Made by a program: the position numbers and the translations under genes | Part shown: in pieces, positions 10,633 to 20,034 of the stretch | Layout: the number at the start of each line of letters is the position of its first letter | Position numbering within the stretch: position 1 is the stretch's first letter | Origin: Bifidobacterium sp. ESL0704 | GTDB lineage: Bacteria > Actinomycetota > Actinomycetes > Actinomycetales > Bifidobacteriaceae | Length of the DNA: 64,000 nt | Reading direction: 5' to 3' | Assembly: GCF_029392075.1 (NCBI RefSeq) | Contig: NZ_CP113929.1 | Location: forward strand, 1,798,001 to 1,862,000 | The notes under the pieces: model-generated | Database searches by the model: none | The model's input: only the letters and a program-made list of their open reading frames with translations | Told to the model about the DNA's origin: nothing

Positions 10633-11559
10633 ATGGCGGAAGTCAAGGCGGGCGACCCGGCACAGCAAGCGGTTGAGGCGCTTGAACTCGAAGCCGGACA
10701 GGAGCGGGACGGACGCACCGTCTTCCATGACGCCACGAACCTCTACTACCCCACCGAACGCATCTACGGCGGCCAGATGACCGCGCAGGCCATCATCGCC
10801 GCAGCCGATACCGCCGATGACGACAAACTCGTCAACTCCATCCACGCCACCTTCATCAAGGTCGGCAAGCTCGACGAAGAGACCCGCTATGAGGTCGAAT
10901 CGCTTCGTGACGGCCGTTCCTTCTCCACACGCCGCGTGGATGCCAAACAGGGTGAACAGCTGCTGTTCACCGCCACGGTAAGTCTGCAGAAAGCCGGCCA
11001 GTCCGGCGTCGAATTCAATGACAGCATGCCCCAAAACCTTCCTTCCCCGGAAACGTTGACCAGCGCCAAAGAGCTGATGGAACCCTACACCGACAAGTCC
11101 GAGTTCGCCAAATACTATGCCTCTCAATCGCCGTTCGATATCCGCCACATCGGTTCGACGGTGATGCTCGAGCCAGATACGCAGAGCGCCGACAAGGACT
11201 CCGGCAAACAGATGGTCTGGATGCGCATGGCCAGCCCGATCACGGCCTCGCGCAATGTTCATCGCGCACTGCTGGCACTGGAATGCGACCAGGTGATGAT
11301 GGAGCCGGACTTGCGCCGCGCAGGTCTGAGCATTTCCACGCCGGGCATTTTCTACGCTTCGATCGACCACTCGATGTGGTTCTACGACAACATCGACATG
11401 AACGAATGGCACCTTTACATCCAGGATGCCCCGGTCGCCGGTCACGGCCGCGCACTGGGCATCGCCAAGGTCTATTCGGCCGACGGCAGGATGCTCGCCG
11501 CGATGACGCAGGAAGCCACCATCCGTGTGCCGGAACAGAAAGACGACAACAAGAAGTAA
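10633..11559 (+). CDS. tesB: Acyl-CoA thioesterase II (TesB-like)
   Basis: Hydrolyses acyl-CoA to free fatty acid and CoA; a cytosolic double hot-dog fold. The first hot-dog has ERIYGGQMTAQAIIAA and the RDGRSFSTRRVDAKQ segment typical of TesB. The second has a conserved HRALLALECDQ region and ASIDHSMWFYDNI with the catalytic-region Asp-His. The 308 residues match the family. ATG 10633 was chosen because AGGAG lies four bases upstream. The in-frame ATG at 10621 has its purine run too close. It is a single gene with a strong terminator downstream. Confidence 0.92.
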   Translation: MAEVKAGDPAQQAVEALELEAGQERDGRTVFHDATNLYYPTERIYGGQMTAQAIIAAADTADDDKLVNSIHATFIKVGKLDEETRYEVESLRDGRSFSTRRVDAKQGEQLLFTATVSLQKAGQSGVEFNDSMPQNLPSPETLTSAKELMEPYTDKSEFAKYYASQSPFDIRHIGSTVMLEPDTQSADKDSGKQMVWMRMASPITASRNVHRALLALECDQVMMEPDLRRAGLSISTPGIFYASIDHSMWFYDNIDMNEWHLYIQDAPVAGHGRALGIAKVYSADGRMLAAMTQEATIRVPEQKDDNKK

Positions 11560-11577
11560 AACCAGCCGTATTGCAAG

Positions 11578-11633
11578 CTGCGTTCCGATTGCCGACTCGC
11601 AACAATTCCAATCGACAGCTGAAACGCAGTTTT
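11578..11633 (+). terminator. Terminator of tesB
   Basis: Nested stems CTGCGTT/AACGCAG and CGATTG/CAATCG, followed by TTTTATTG, about 20 bases after the tesB stop. Confidence 0.75.
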
Positions 11634-11642
11634 ATTGTGCAT

Positions 11643-11669
11643 GTGTAGGAACTTTCAAAGCTCCTACAC
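11643..11669 (-). terminator. Hairpin at the convergent end of tesB and the MFS gene
   Basis: GTGTAGGA and TCCTACAC form an eight-base stem. It lies 40 bases past the MFS stop and may end that transcript, although no strong U tract follows on the minus strand. Confidence 0.5.
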
Positions 11670-11708
11670 ATTCAAACTCCACCTGAATTTCAGAATGACG
11701 CAAACATC

Positions 11709-13031
11709 TCAAGCCTTCTTCTGCTTCGGCACACGGACGAAAAGCACCACGACCGCCACACACGCCGCCATACATGCCATGAAGAAGAAAGCAGGCACGA
11801 AGGAACCGCCCATCCGCTTCACCAGATAGCCGATGGCCACAGGAGCTACGAATCCCCCGAGCGTTCCTCCCGTGTTGATTACCCCAATGGCCGATCCAAT
11901 GACACGGGCATCCATGATCTTATGTGGCCAAGTGAAAATACTGGTAAATACCAACGTACCGAACAGGCTGATGAGAATAAGCAAAACAATGGAGAGCACA
12001 AGAATTTTGGAAAGCACAAATCCAGCGATCAAAGCGGCCATAATCAGCGCCGCTCCAATAGTCGCCGGACGTTCCCGATGCAGGAAGAACCTGGAAAGCA
12101 GCTTCCCCGAAAAAATCGTGGCTATGGTGCTGAATATAGAATTGAACGCCAATATGTAACCGGCCTGCCCCACAGTCAGATGGAAGGTTTTGGTGATGTA
12201 CGACGGCAGCCAGGACATGTTGCCGTAGACAACGATATTGATCAGGAACATCGCGATGAACAGCACGATCACATTCCGGTTCGTGATCACCGTGCTGAAT
12301 TTCGGCCTATCGTCCCTCTGAGACTCTACCTGGACTTGAGTCTCAACCGTACCCTCAACCTCGGCCTCATGGTCAATCTCGACCTGGACCTTGGTATCGG
12401 CCGGTACCGGCTCAACGTCTTTTTTGCCGTCCGAAACGAAAATCCAGATCATCAGAAACGCGACAAGATAAAAGCTTCCCAGAACGGCATAGGCAATCCG
12501 CCAGTTGTAATCGATCAGCTGGGCTCCCAGCGTAAAGGCGAGGATGCCGCCGATGCCGCTGGTTGCAAGCATAAGGGACTGGATGAACGTGCGTTTTTCC
12601 TGCGGAAAGTTCTCGGCTATCGCTTTCGAGCAGCTCGGAGGGTAGCCGCCATGCCCGAACCCGGCACCGCAACGGATGACGATAAAGAGCGCAAGTCCAC
12701 TGACGATTCCGAAGAGATAGGAGAAGACCGCAATCACTATCATGGAGCCCATCAGCACTCTTTTGGCACCGAACCTGTCAGCCAGCCAGCCGCACGGAAT
12801 CTGCATGAGCGAATAGGCAAGGAAGAACATGGACATGATCAGGCCGGTCTGCGCGGTATCCAGATGGAATTGCGCCGATATTGGAATGATAGCCGCCGAA
12901 ATCAGTTTCTTGTCCATGTAGACCACGGAATAGCCCGTCATCAAGGCCGCGATGAGCATGACTCCGCCCGTCTTTGAGCCTGTTTTCAGCTTTTGAGCGG
13001 GAGTCTGCTCAATTCCCTTACTTCCTGCCAT
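11709..13031 (-). CDS. MFS transporter, anion:cation symporter-like
   Basis: An inner-membrane carrier with about 12 predicted membrane spans in two halves. The MFS loop 2-3 motif is visible as GWLADRFGAKRVLMG, after YMDKKLISAAIIPISAQFHLD, a start typical of the ACS family (hexuronate, galactonate and related organic acids). The central cytoplasmic loop is unusually acidic, with repeated VQVE. The substrate cannot be read from the sequence and there are no adjacent sugar-acid catabolic genes. ATG 13031 was chosen behind AAGGTGG. An in-frame GTG at 13040 is less well placed. Confidence 0.88.
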   Translation of the reverse strand: MAGSKGIEQTPAQKLKTGSKTGGVMLIAALMTGYSVVYMDKKLISAAIIPISAQFHLDTAQTGLIMSMFFLAYSLMQIPCGWLADRFGAKRVLMGSMIVIAVFSYLFGIVSGLALFIVIRCGAGFGHGGYPPSCSKAIAENFPQEKRTFIQSLMLATSGIGGILAFTLGAQLIDYNWRIAYAVLGSFYLVAFLMIWIFVSDGKKDVEPVPADTKVQVEIDHEAEVEGTVETQVQVESQRDDRPKFSTVITNRNVIVLFIAMFLINIVVYGNMSWLPSYITKTFHLTVGQAGYILAFNSIFSTIATIFSGKLLSRFFLHRERPATIGAALIMAALIAGFVLSKILVLSIVLLILISLFGTLVFTSIFTWPHKIMDARVIGSAIGVINTGGTLGGFVAPVAIGYLVKRMGGSFVPAFFFMACMAACVAVVVLFVRVPKQKKA

Positions 13032-13130
13032 ATTCCCCACCTTTGGGCGTAGTCCTCACAACTCTGATATGAGACATAGTACTGCCCAAAAAGAGAAATA
13101 ACCGGAAATGTTCGAATTATCGAATAATAA

Positions 13131-13688
13131 TTATTGCTGGGAAATATCCTTTTTGCTCATGGATCCGCCGGCGGCGAGCTTGCGCTGGCGCTCGCGGCGT
13201 TTGGCGGCCTTGATCTTCGGGTTCTCCGCGCCTTCGCTCGGCGGCAGCTGGCAGAGCCATTCGCCGACGATGCCCACCACCATATCGGCGATGCAGATGA
13301 AACAAGTCACCACGCACTGGATGATCACGTTCTGGAAATACGGGATGCCCCAATGGCCGAAGACAAGCATCGCCTGAGCCAGATACCAGCCGGCAAGCCC
13401 AGCACCGGCGATGCCCAACGCCTTGCACAGCACCAGCGTGTAGACGGCTTTGGTGGGATCGATCCAGCTTTTGCGCTTGGCGGGATCGGTGATGGCGTAT
13501 TGGTGAACCTGCAAGGCCAACAGCAGCACCACCGCACCGAGCAGCACCAGGATGAAAGCGACGAACCATGGAGCACCAATCAGCGAAAGCCCGCTCATTT
13601 CATCGGATTTGACCAATATCGCGCCGAACAACAGGCCGATCAACGCCGCTATTACGTAATACCACCAGGGGGTTCGTCGTGCACTCAT
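13131..13688 (-). CDS. DUF3180-family membrane protein
   Basis: An 185-residue inner-membrane protein with four hydrophobic segments (residues about 8-28, 40-62, 85-108, 118-142) and a basic C-terminus (KIKAAKRRERQRKLAAG). Length, topology and position directly after the folB/folK gene match the DUF3180 family, which follows folK in many Actinobacteria. Its function is not known. It overlaps the upstream gene by four bases (ATGA), so the two are translationally coupled and probably end the eight-gene minus-strand cluster. Confidence 0.85.
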   Translation of the reverse strand: MSARRTPWWYYVIAALIGLLFGAILVKSDEMSGLSLIGAPWFVAFILVLLGAVVLLLALQVHQYAITDPAKRKSWIDPTKAVYTLVLCKALGIAGAGLAGWYLAQAMLVFGHWGIPYFQNVIIQCVVTCFICIADMVVGIVGEWLCQLPPSEGAENPKIKAAKRRERQRKLAAGGSMSKKDISQQ

Positions 13689-14719
13689 CGCGTCTCTCCC
13701 AGGATCCAGCGGTCGTCGACTTTACCGACGCGTGCGGCATCGGGTGCCATGGCAAGCAGGAAGGAAACCGGGTCGCCGTCAAGATGGGCATCGGGATCCA
13801 TATCAAGCCAAGGCGCCAGGATCTCGGCCTCTTGTTTAGCCGCAGCCAACGGCAGCTCGACGGCAGGGGCGGCATCCGCCGGCATCTCTTCGGCAGCGCC
13901 GCCGGCAATAACGCCGTCACCGACCGCACAGGACTTGCCATCCGCGCCGTCGGCGGCACCCAACGCGCCTGTGACCTCACCTTCGACGTCGACCAGGCGC
14001 AACGTGACGGCCCCTTCATGTGATGCCGACAGGGAATCGAGCAACGATACGATGGCATGCGGTTTCAGTTTGGTGGTCAGCCGGATAACGGCGGCACTGG
14101 CGTCGCCACTGTCGATGCCCATGACGTGATAGAGCGGCGAGATTCCTTCGACCTGGTTGCCCGGCACGGCATCCAACGAGACGATGACCGAACGGAACCG
14201 CTTGGCGGCGTCGCCGGTTTTGCTGCGCATGGCGATGATGGCGCGCCTCGGTACAGCATAGACGTCATCGGCTTGGTCGTGCTGCAGGGCCTGTGCCTGT
14301 TGCGCTTTGTCCCGACGCTGCTGCTCGTTTATCGTAGCCCCGGCCAATGAAGCCTTGGTGGGGGCGGCGCTTGCGGCCGAACCGGACGTTTGCGCACCCT
14401 GCCTGTCGGTGTTGCCTCCTCTATCGATCGTCACCGGCACATCGGTGAACGCAAGACCCGTTGCCGACTCGTAATCCGCAGCGTTGCCATCACCGTTGCG
14501 GGCAGCAAATGAATCATCGAATTTCAGTACGACCTGCGCATGCACCTTGCCGGCGGCAACGGCCTGAAGCACCCGCTGCCACACCTCGGCACCGGCGGCG
14601 ACATCCTCGCTTGTCGTCTCATCGAACGAAAGCGAAAGCCGCGCGCCTACGCCGAGGGGCGTGCCATCAGCTGTCACGCCCCTCGACTCTTGCGAATCAT
14701 CAATCAACGGATTCGACAT
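13685..14719 (-). CDS. Degenerate FolB-FolK fusion, probably inactive
   Basis: By position and residual similarity this is a bifunctional folate gene (dihydroneopterin aldolase plus HPPK). The end of a FolB domain is recognisable as FTDVPVTIDRGG near residue 95, but the FolB N-terminal half is largely missing. After a Ser/Ala-rich linker, the HPPK part begins AIIAMRSKTGD where active enzymes have ALGSNLGD. It continues with SPLYHVMG and KLKPHAIVSLLDSL, and ends PWLDMDPDAHLDGDPVSFLLA as in actinobacterial FolK. The metal-binding DxD/R-W-G-P-R block is reduced to LRLVDVEGEV, and the HPR motif is lost. The frame remains open over 344 residues. The start follows the ftsH stop by three bases. folE and folP, normally here, are missing. 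Confidence 0.72.
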   Translation of the reverse strand: MSNPLIDDSQESRGVTADGTPLGVGARLSLSFDETTSEDVAAGAEVWQRVLQAVAAGKVHAQVVLKFDDSFAARNGDGNAADYESATGLAFTDVPVTIDRGGNTDRQGAQTSGSAASAAPTKASLAGATINEQQRRDKAQQAQALQHDQADDVYAVPRRAIIAMRSKTGDAAKRFRSVIVSLDAVPGNQVEGISPLYHVMGIDSGDASAAVIRLTTKLKPHAIVSLLDSLSASHEGAVTLRLVDVEGEVTGALGAADGADGKSCAVGDGVIAGGAAEEMPADAAPAVELPLAAAKQEAEILAPWLDMDPDAHLDGDPVSFLLAMAPDAARVGKVDDRWILGETR

Positions 14720-14722
14720 AGC

Positions 14723-16861
14723 TCACTCAGACTCTTCTGCCTTCATGCCCACGGAACGCTTAAGCGATTCGGGAATCGGCACCGGCGGGATATCGGAATC
14801 GGGGCGCGACGCGTCGGAAAGCCAAAGCCCGCGTTCCGGAGACATCTTCAGATTGGCGAAGATGACCTTCAGCTCCTTCTCGTTCAGGGTTTCCTTGACG
14901 AGCAGCTGACGCACCAGCTCATCGAGCACATCGCGGTTGGCGGTGATGATCTTCCATGCCTCGGTGTGTGCGGTCTCAAGCATGTCGTGCACTTCTTCGT
15001 CGATGATATCCTGCGTACGCTCGGAGTAATCGTGGATGAAGTTGTTGGCGGAATCCTCGCCGTGGTCGGCATCGCCCCATTTGACGGCTCCCAACTTGGA
15101 GGACAGTCCGAATTCGATGACCATCTTGCGGGCGATCTGCGTCGCCTTCTCGATGTCGTTGGAGGCGCCGGTGGTCGGGTCGTGGAAGACGATCTCCTCG
15201 GCGGTGCGTCCGCCCATGGCGTAGGCGATCTGGTCCAAGAGCTCGTTGCGGGACTGCGAATAGCGATCCTGGGTAGGCATGACGGCGGTATAGCCCAAAG
15301 CACGGCCTCGCGGCAGAATCGTCACCTTCGTGACCGGGTCGGTATGGTGAAGAGCCGCGGCGACCAGCGCGTGTCCACCTTCGTGGTAGGCGGTGTTGCG
15401 CATCTCATCCAAGGCCATGCCACGCGATTGGCGCTTCGGTCCAGATTGGACGCGGTCGATGGCCTCGTCGATGGCACGATTGTCGATCAGCTGGGCTCCC
15501 ACACGGGCGCACAGCAACGCCGCCTCATTCAAGACATTGGCCAGGTCGGCGCCGGTGAAGCCCGGAGTACGCACGGCCACGGTATGCAGGTCGACATCGG
15601 GGACGAACGGCTTGCCCTTGGCGTGTACCTTGAGAATTTCCTCGCGGCCTTCCAGATCCGGGGCTTCGACGGCCACCTGACGGTCGAAACGGCCGGGACG
15701 CAGCAACGCCTCGTCCAATACGTCCGGACGGTTGGTGGCGGCGATGATGATGAGGTTCGTGTCGTTGTCGAAACCGTCCATCTCGACCAGCAGCTGGTTC
15801 AGCGTCTGTTCGCGTTCGTCGTGTCCGCCGCTCATGCCCGATCCACGCTTGCGGCCGACGGCGTCGATCTCATCGATGAAGATGATGGCCGGCGCGTTCT
15901 TCTTGGCCTCGTCGAAGAGGTCACGCACACGCGAGGCACCGAGGCCGACGAACATCTCGACGAAGTCGGAACCCGCCATAGAATAGAACGGCACGCCCGC
16001 CTCGCCTGCCACGGCTCGTGCCAGCAGGGTCTTGCCGGTTCCGGGAGGGCCGTAGAGCAGCACGCCACGCGGAATGCGGGCGCCCAACGCCTTGTATTTT
16101 GAAGGATCCTTCAAAAAGTCCTTGATCTCTTCGACTTCGGCCACGGCCGCTTCCTCGCCGGCCACGTCGGAGAACTTGGTGGTCGGGGTCTTGCCGTCCA
16201 GAAGCTTGCCGTTGTCCTTCTTGCCGCCCATGCCGAGCATGCCGTTCATACCGCCGCTCATACGGCTGAACAGCCACCAGCACAGCAGCAGCAGAATCAC
16301 GAACGGCAACAGGGTCGAAATCAGGTATGCCATCATCGAATCGGACTGCATGTTCGATGTCCAGCCGTTCTTCGGGTCGGCCTTCTTGACGGCCTTCAGC
16401 ACCTCGGGGCCTTCGGCCAAGGTGTAATAGAACTGGACGTCGCGTCCGTAATCATGGTTGGACCTGGTGTTCGGGTCGATCTTGTTGAAGTTCTGGTCGA
16501 GTTTGAGTTTGACCATCTGCTTGTTGTCGATGATCTGGATACGATTGGCACTTCCCTGCTGGATCAGCTCCATGCCGTCCTTGGTATCGATGGTCTGTGT
16601 GCCGTTGAGATTGAACAGCTCGAAACCGGCGAACACCAAAAGTACCAATACCACGATCCACAGCACCGGCGACTGCCAGAGCGGACGCTTGTCGTTGGGG
16701 TTCCGATCGCCCTTATTGTTGTTGCGGTTGTTGTTCTTGTTGCCGTTATCAGGATTGTTGCCCCTGTTGAAGGGGTTGAAAGGATTGTTGTTATTGTTGT
16801 TCGATCCGTTTGGGTTGCCCATCGGCCCCATGGGGTTGCGAGGATTCTGAGGATAGCTCAT
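14723..16861 (-). CDS. ftsH: ATP-dependent zinc metalloprotease FtsH
   Basis: A membrane-bound hexameric AAA+ protease that degrades misfolded membrane and regulatory proteins. The N-terminal 50 residues are extremely Asn-rich. Two membrane spans follow (about 60-80 and 190-212) around a periplasmic-side domain. The AAA module has Walker A GPPGTGKT (about 266), Walker [12 protein letters not shown] and the SRH region ATNRPDVLD. The zinc motif HEGGH is near residue 492. The 712-residue length is normal for Actinobacteria. The start codon overlaps the hpt stop by four bases, indicating coupled translation. Confidence 0.97.
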   Translation of the reverse strand: MSYPQNPRNPMGPMGNPNGSNNNNNNPFNPFNRGNNPDNGNKNNNRNNNKGDRNPNDKRPLWQSPVLWIVVLVLLVFAGFELFNLNGTQTIDTKDGMELIQQGSANRIQIIDNKQMVKLKLDQNFNKIDPNTRSNHDYGRDVQFYYTLAEGPEVLKAVKKADPKNGWTSNMQSDSMMAYLISTLLPFVILLLLCWWLFSRMSGGMNGMLGMGGKKDNGKLLDGKTPTTKFSDVAGEEAAVAEVEEIKDFLKDPSKYKALGARIPRGVLLYGPPGTGKTLLARAVAGEAGVPFYSMAGSDFVEMFVGLGASRVRDLFDEAKKNAPAIIFIDEIDAVGRKRGSGMSGGHDEREQTLNQLLVEMDGFDNDTNLIIIAATNRPDVLDEALLRPGRFDRQVAVEAPDLEGREEILKVHAKGKPFVPDVDLHTVAVRTPGFTGADLANVLNEAALLCARVGAQLIDNRAIDEAIDRVQSGPKRQSRGMALDEMRNTAYHEGGHALVAAALHHTDPVTKVTILPRGRALGYTAVMPTQDRYSQSRNELLDQIAYAMGGRTAEEIVFHDPTTGASNDIEKATQIARKMVIEFGLSSKLGAVKWGDADHGEDSANNFIHDYSERTQDIIDEEVHDMLETAHTEAWKIITANRDVLDELVRQLLVKETLNEKELKVIFANLKMSPERGLWLSDASRPDSDIPPVPIPESLKRSVGMKAEESE

Positions 16862-17430
16862 GCTGCTGCTCCTTGGTAGACAGACGGCTTCAGTACTGCG
16901 ATGGAATCAAGGTTGCGGAAATGCTCGTTATAGTCAAGACCGAAACCGACGACGAATTCATCAGGTACTTCGTAACCCTTATACTTCAGCGGCACCTCGA
17001 CCTCACGGCGGGATGGTTTCTCCAGCAGCGCAAACACCTCGACGCTCGCCGCTCCGCGCTCTTTGAGCTCGCGAACCAACCAATGAAGGGTAAAACCGGA
17101 ATCGATAATGTCTTCGACGATCAGAATATTGCGTCCTTTGACGTCACAGGACAAATCCTGGCGAACGGTGATTTTCCCGCTGCTTTGGGTTCCTTCCCCG
17201 TAGGTGGACAGGCTCATGAAATCCATCTGCGCGTCGATGCTCAACGCCTGTGAGAACGCGGCCAGCGTGTTCACAGCACCTTTGAGCACGGCCACAAGCA
17301 AGAGGTCCTTGCCTGCGTAGTCTTTGCTCACTTGCGCTGCCACTTCTTCGATTTTGCGCTCGATCTGTGCTTTTGACACGAGTTCATGGTCAATTTCATC
17401 CTGTACATCCGCAATTTGCATAGACACCAT
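16858..17430 (-). CDS. hpt: Hypoxanthine phosphoribosyltransferase
   Basis: Purine salvage: converts hypoxanthine (and guanine) plus PRPP to IMP/GMP. The PRPP-binding motif is [11 protein letters not shown], with the upstream [10 protein letters not shown] and MSLSTYG flexible-loop region and the C-terminal [18 protein letters not shown] typical of HPRT. ATG 17430 or 17421 gives 190 or 187 residues, the usual size; the frame stays open further upstream, but that part has no family similarity. No clear ribosome binding site is visible, consistent with coupling to tilS, whose 3' end it overlaps by about 35 bases. Confidence 0.95.
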   Translation of the reverse strand: MVSMQIADVQDEIDHELVSKAQIERKIEEVAAQVSKDYAGKDLLLVAVLKGAVNTLAAFSQALSIDAQMDFMSLSTYGEGTQSSGKITVRQDLSCDVKGRNILIVEDIIDSGFTLHWLVRELKERGAASVEVFALLEKPSRREVEVPLKYKGYEVPDEFVVGFGLDYNEHFRNLDSIAVLKPSVYQGAAA

Positions 17431-18511
17431 TTTTACACACGCGAATGACGTGTTTCTGCCTATTGACTGAATATCCTCTGGGAAGTGAAAGATCGCCCTG
17501 TCCGTGCCAGTCGACCACCAGCGCCTCGATGGACAAGACATGGTGCAAGGAAAACGGTATATCGAGCTGCGCAAGCACTCGGGCGATGACGCGACGACGA
17601 ATCGCCGAATGGGCTCCAAGCAGCACATCGGCGCGTATAGCGGCTGCCGCCCCGTCGACATCGAAACGAACGGCCTGACGGCACCAATCGTCGGTCTCAA
17701 GCTCGAGAAAATCCCTGTCCACACTTGCGACGCGTGTCGCCTGCGCCAGATGCGCCGAGACATCACCATCGAAGAATTGACACAGATAGGGCATCAGAGT
17801 GTGTCTCACGCGTGAACGCAACGGATAATGTCTGGGCAATGGATCGTGTGCCGCAACCGTGTCGCCGTTGGTGGGGTCATCCCACCATTGCATTTTCAGT
17901 TCCGTGCAGATCGCGGTTGTCTGGGCACGTGTGAGGTCGAGGAACGGCCGGAGAAAACGGATGCCGTCGCGCACGAATGCAGAAGGCATACCGGCCAGTG
18001 CGTCGATGCCGGACGAACGAGTCAATGCATCCATCAACACCGTTTCCGCTTGGTCGTCACGAGTATGAGCCAGCAGCACCGCTGCGGCATCGACATCGCG
18101 CGCGACCTCGATGATGGCCTCGTAGCGCGCCTGTCGCGCGGCGTCCTCGACACTTCTGCCGTTTTCGGTCCCTTTGACATCGATGACGCGCACGATGACG
18201 GGGTCCAGTCCCAGATCTTCGCACCGCGACGCCGCAACGTGCGCGACTTGGCCGGAACCGGCCTGAAGCTGGTGGTCGACGATGACGGCCGCACAATGGA
18301 TTCCCAACATCCCACAGACGATGTGGCTCATCGCCGCGAGCGCCATCGAGTCCCGCCCGCCCGAGCATGCCACCAGGATTGTCGGGGCATCGGCAAGAGC
18401 GGCATGCTCGCCGTGCTTGGCAAAGCGTGGGTCCTGCCGCTCGATTCCCGCTGCCGCAAGCGCGTTGCGAACGCAACCGATAGCCTTTTTTATCGTTGCC
18501 GAATATGCCAA
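17396..18511 (-). CDS. tilS: tRNA(Ile)-lysidine synthetase
   Basis: Converts C34 of the tRNA-Ile CAU anticodon to lysidine using ATP and lysine. The PP-loop is ILVACSGGRDSMALAA near residue 50. AHTRDDQAETVLM and SRVRHTLMPYL are family landmarks. The 371-residue length fits an actinobacterial enzyme. TTG at 18511 is chosen because AAGGGG lies seven bases upstream and only 10 bases separate it from the dacB stop. Upstream in-frame codons run inside dacB. Gene order tilS-hpt-ftsH is conserved widely in bacteria. Confidence 0.93.
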   Translation of the reverse strand: MAYSATIKKAIGCVRNALAAAGIERQDPRFAKHGEHAALADAPTILVACSGGRDSMALAAMSHIVCGMLGIHCAAVIVDHQLQAGSGQVAHVAASRCEDLGLDPVIVRVIDVKGTENGRSVEDAARQARYEAIIEVARDVDAAAVLLAHTRDDQAETVLMDALTRSSGIDALAGMPSAFVRDGIRFLRPFLDLTRAQTTAICTELKMQWWDDPTNGDTVAAHDPLPRHYPLRSRVRHTLMPYLCQFFDGDVSAHLAQATRVASVDRDFLELETDDWCRQAVRFDVDGAAAAIRADVLLGAHSAIRRRVIARVLAQLDIPFSLHHVLSIEALVVDWHGQGDLSLPRGYSVNRQKHVIRVCKNGVYANCGCTG

Positions 18512-18521
18512 TTTTCGCCCC

Positions 18522-20006
18522 TTACAGCCCGGCCAACGCGGAGATGAAGGCGTCCACGGCTTTTCTGGCCGCCAGATAGTCCTGCGGTTGGTTGACGATG
18601 ACCGCGAAGGCGAGCACCCCGCCGTTCTTGCGTGAAATATTGCCGGCCATGGAGGTGACCTGATCCAAGGAACCGGTTTTGACACGCATCAGCCCCGCAG
18701 CGCTCGAATCGGCAAGACGGTTCTTGGCAGTGCCCACCAAACCGGGGATGGACAATCCTTCGGCTGCAGCCGCTCCGGGACCGGCTTTCAGGTTGTGGCT
18801 CTGCACTTCGACCAGAGTTTTGACCTCCAGCGCGGAGCCTTCCGAGAGTCCAGAGCAATCGGCCATTTTGAGGTTCGGTGTGTCGACGCCGAGCTTGCGC
18901 AGTCTGGCCCTGACCGCCTGTGTCGCACCAACCGGGCTGTTGGCCTCGCCTGTTTTGAGCGCCAGAAGCCTGCCGAACTCTTCGATCAGAGTGTTGTCGG
19001 AATGACGCAGCGTGAAAGCCATCACCTCGGCCAGCGTCGCCGAAGAGACCGTTGCGATACGTTTGGCGTTTGCCGCGGCTTTTCCGGCGGCTGCATCGCC
19101 GTCTACGCCGATGCCTCGTTGGGTGAGCAGGGAGCCGAACACCGCCGCCGCATCATGCGCCGGCGTGGTGGACATTTCCGGGTAAGCGCTATAGAGATCC
19201 GGATCGTGTTCCACGCCTTTCCATTGCCGTCCTCCGTCGATGGCCAACGAGGAGATGCCGGTGAAATTGGTATTGCCGACGTTGTTGGAAGCGACGGCGG
19301 CCGGGGAACGAACGGCGCCGAAAAGCGTGTCGTCGTAGTTGAGGCGAACCTGGCTGATGTTCCTTTTCTTCAGCTGCGCCGCGGTGTTCTCGGCAAGGGT
19401 GGCAAGGCCGGCCCTGCCGTTGATATGGTTGGGATCGCTCGCCCCTGCGCCGAGCAGCATATCCCCGTCCGATTTGAGTGTCAGCGTCGCTTGCCCTGTA
19501 GCGCCGGCCGCAGGTTCGAGCAAGGCATTGGTATGGAAAGTCGAGCCCATATCAAGCGTCGAAGAAACAGCCAGGGCGGTCAGGGTCTTCATGGTCGAAG
19601 CCGGCTCACGGGGTGTGTCCGGAGCGCGTGAATCGACGATTTTGCCGTCGGCGTCGGCAATGGCAAGCGAAAAATCAGCTCCCAGACCGGGGGTTGCGGC
19701 AAAGGCGTTGACCACCGCCTCCGTCGCGTTTTTGTCGATCGGCTTGTCCATATCCGCCGAACCCGCGATGGACTTGGCAGGCAGGACCGATCCGGAAAAG
19801 GCAGGTGCCTCTGCCCCCGCAGGAAGTATCGTGAGGGGACCTGGAAGAACCCCAGAGACGTCACCGGCGAAATAGCCAGCCGCCACCAGCAGGGTCATCA
19901 ATGCGGAAACTCCGATGCGCCACGCACGATTGCGGGATACATGAACCGTCTTGCGCGCATGTGCCCCGTACCTTGCATGAGATGATCCCGCTGTATTCAC
20001 TGTCAA
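18522..20006 (-). CDS. dacB: D-alanyl-D-alanine carboxypeptidase/endopeptidase (PBP4, S13 family)
   Basis: A penicillin-binding protein that trims peptidoglycan cross-links outside the membrane. An N-terminal membrane anchor/signal lies at residues 28-50 after a basic stretch. The three active-site motifs are present: STMK (in EPASTMKTLTALA), SDN (RHSDNTLIEEFG) and KTG (RVKTGSLDQVTSMAG). At 494 residues it has the size expected for PBP4, with the insert between motifs 1 and 2. The start is TTG 20006, or GTG 20000 with better spacing to GGGGAG. It lies between a glycosyltransferase and tilS in the same direction. Confidence 0.94.
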   Translation of the reverse strand: MTVNTAGSSHARYGAHARKTVHVSRNRAWRIGVSALMTLLVAAGYFAGDVSGVLPGPLTILPAGAEAPAFSGSVLPAKSIAGSADMDKPIDKNATEAVVNAFAATPGLGADFSLAIADADGKIVDSRAPDTPREPASTMKTLTALAVSSTLDMGSTFHTNALLEPAAGATGQATLTLKSDGDMLLGAGASDPNHINGRAGLATLAENTAAQLKKRNISQVRLNYDDTLFGAVRSPAAVASNNVGNTNFTGISSLAIDGGRQWKGVEHDPDLYSAYPEMSTTPAHDAAAVFGSLLTQRGIGVDGDAAAGKAAANAKRIATVSSATLAEVMAFTLRHSDNTLIEEFGRLLALKTGEANSPVGATQAVRARLRKLGVDTPNLKMADCSGLSEGSALEVKTLVEVQSHNLKAGPGAAAAEGLSIPGLVGTAKNRLADSSAAGLMRVKTGSLDQVTSMAGNISRKNGGVLAFAVIVNQPQDYLAARKAVDAFISALAGL

Positions 20007-20034
20007 CCGCTCCCCTATGCCTCACAAAGTTGAT

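Noticed and set aside
11709..13031. Specific sugar-acid transporter assignment for the MFS protein.
   Set aside because: Subfamily resemblance alone does not identify the substrate and no catabolic genes are adjacent.
14540..16102. Plus-strand frame antisense to ftsH.
   Set aside because: FtsH is certain on the minus strand; the antisense frame has no ribosome binding site or domain.
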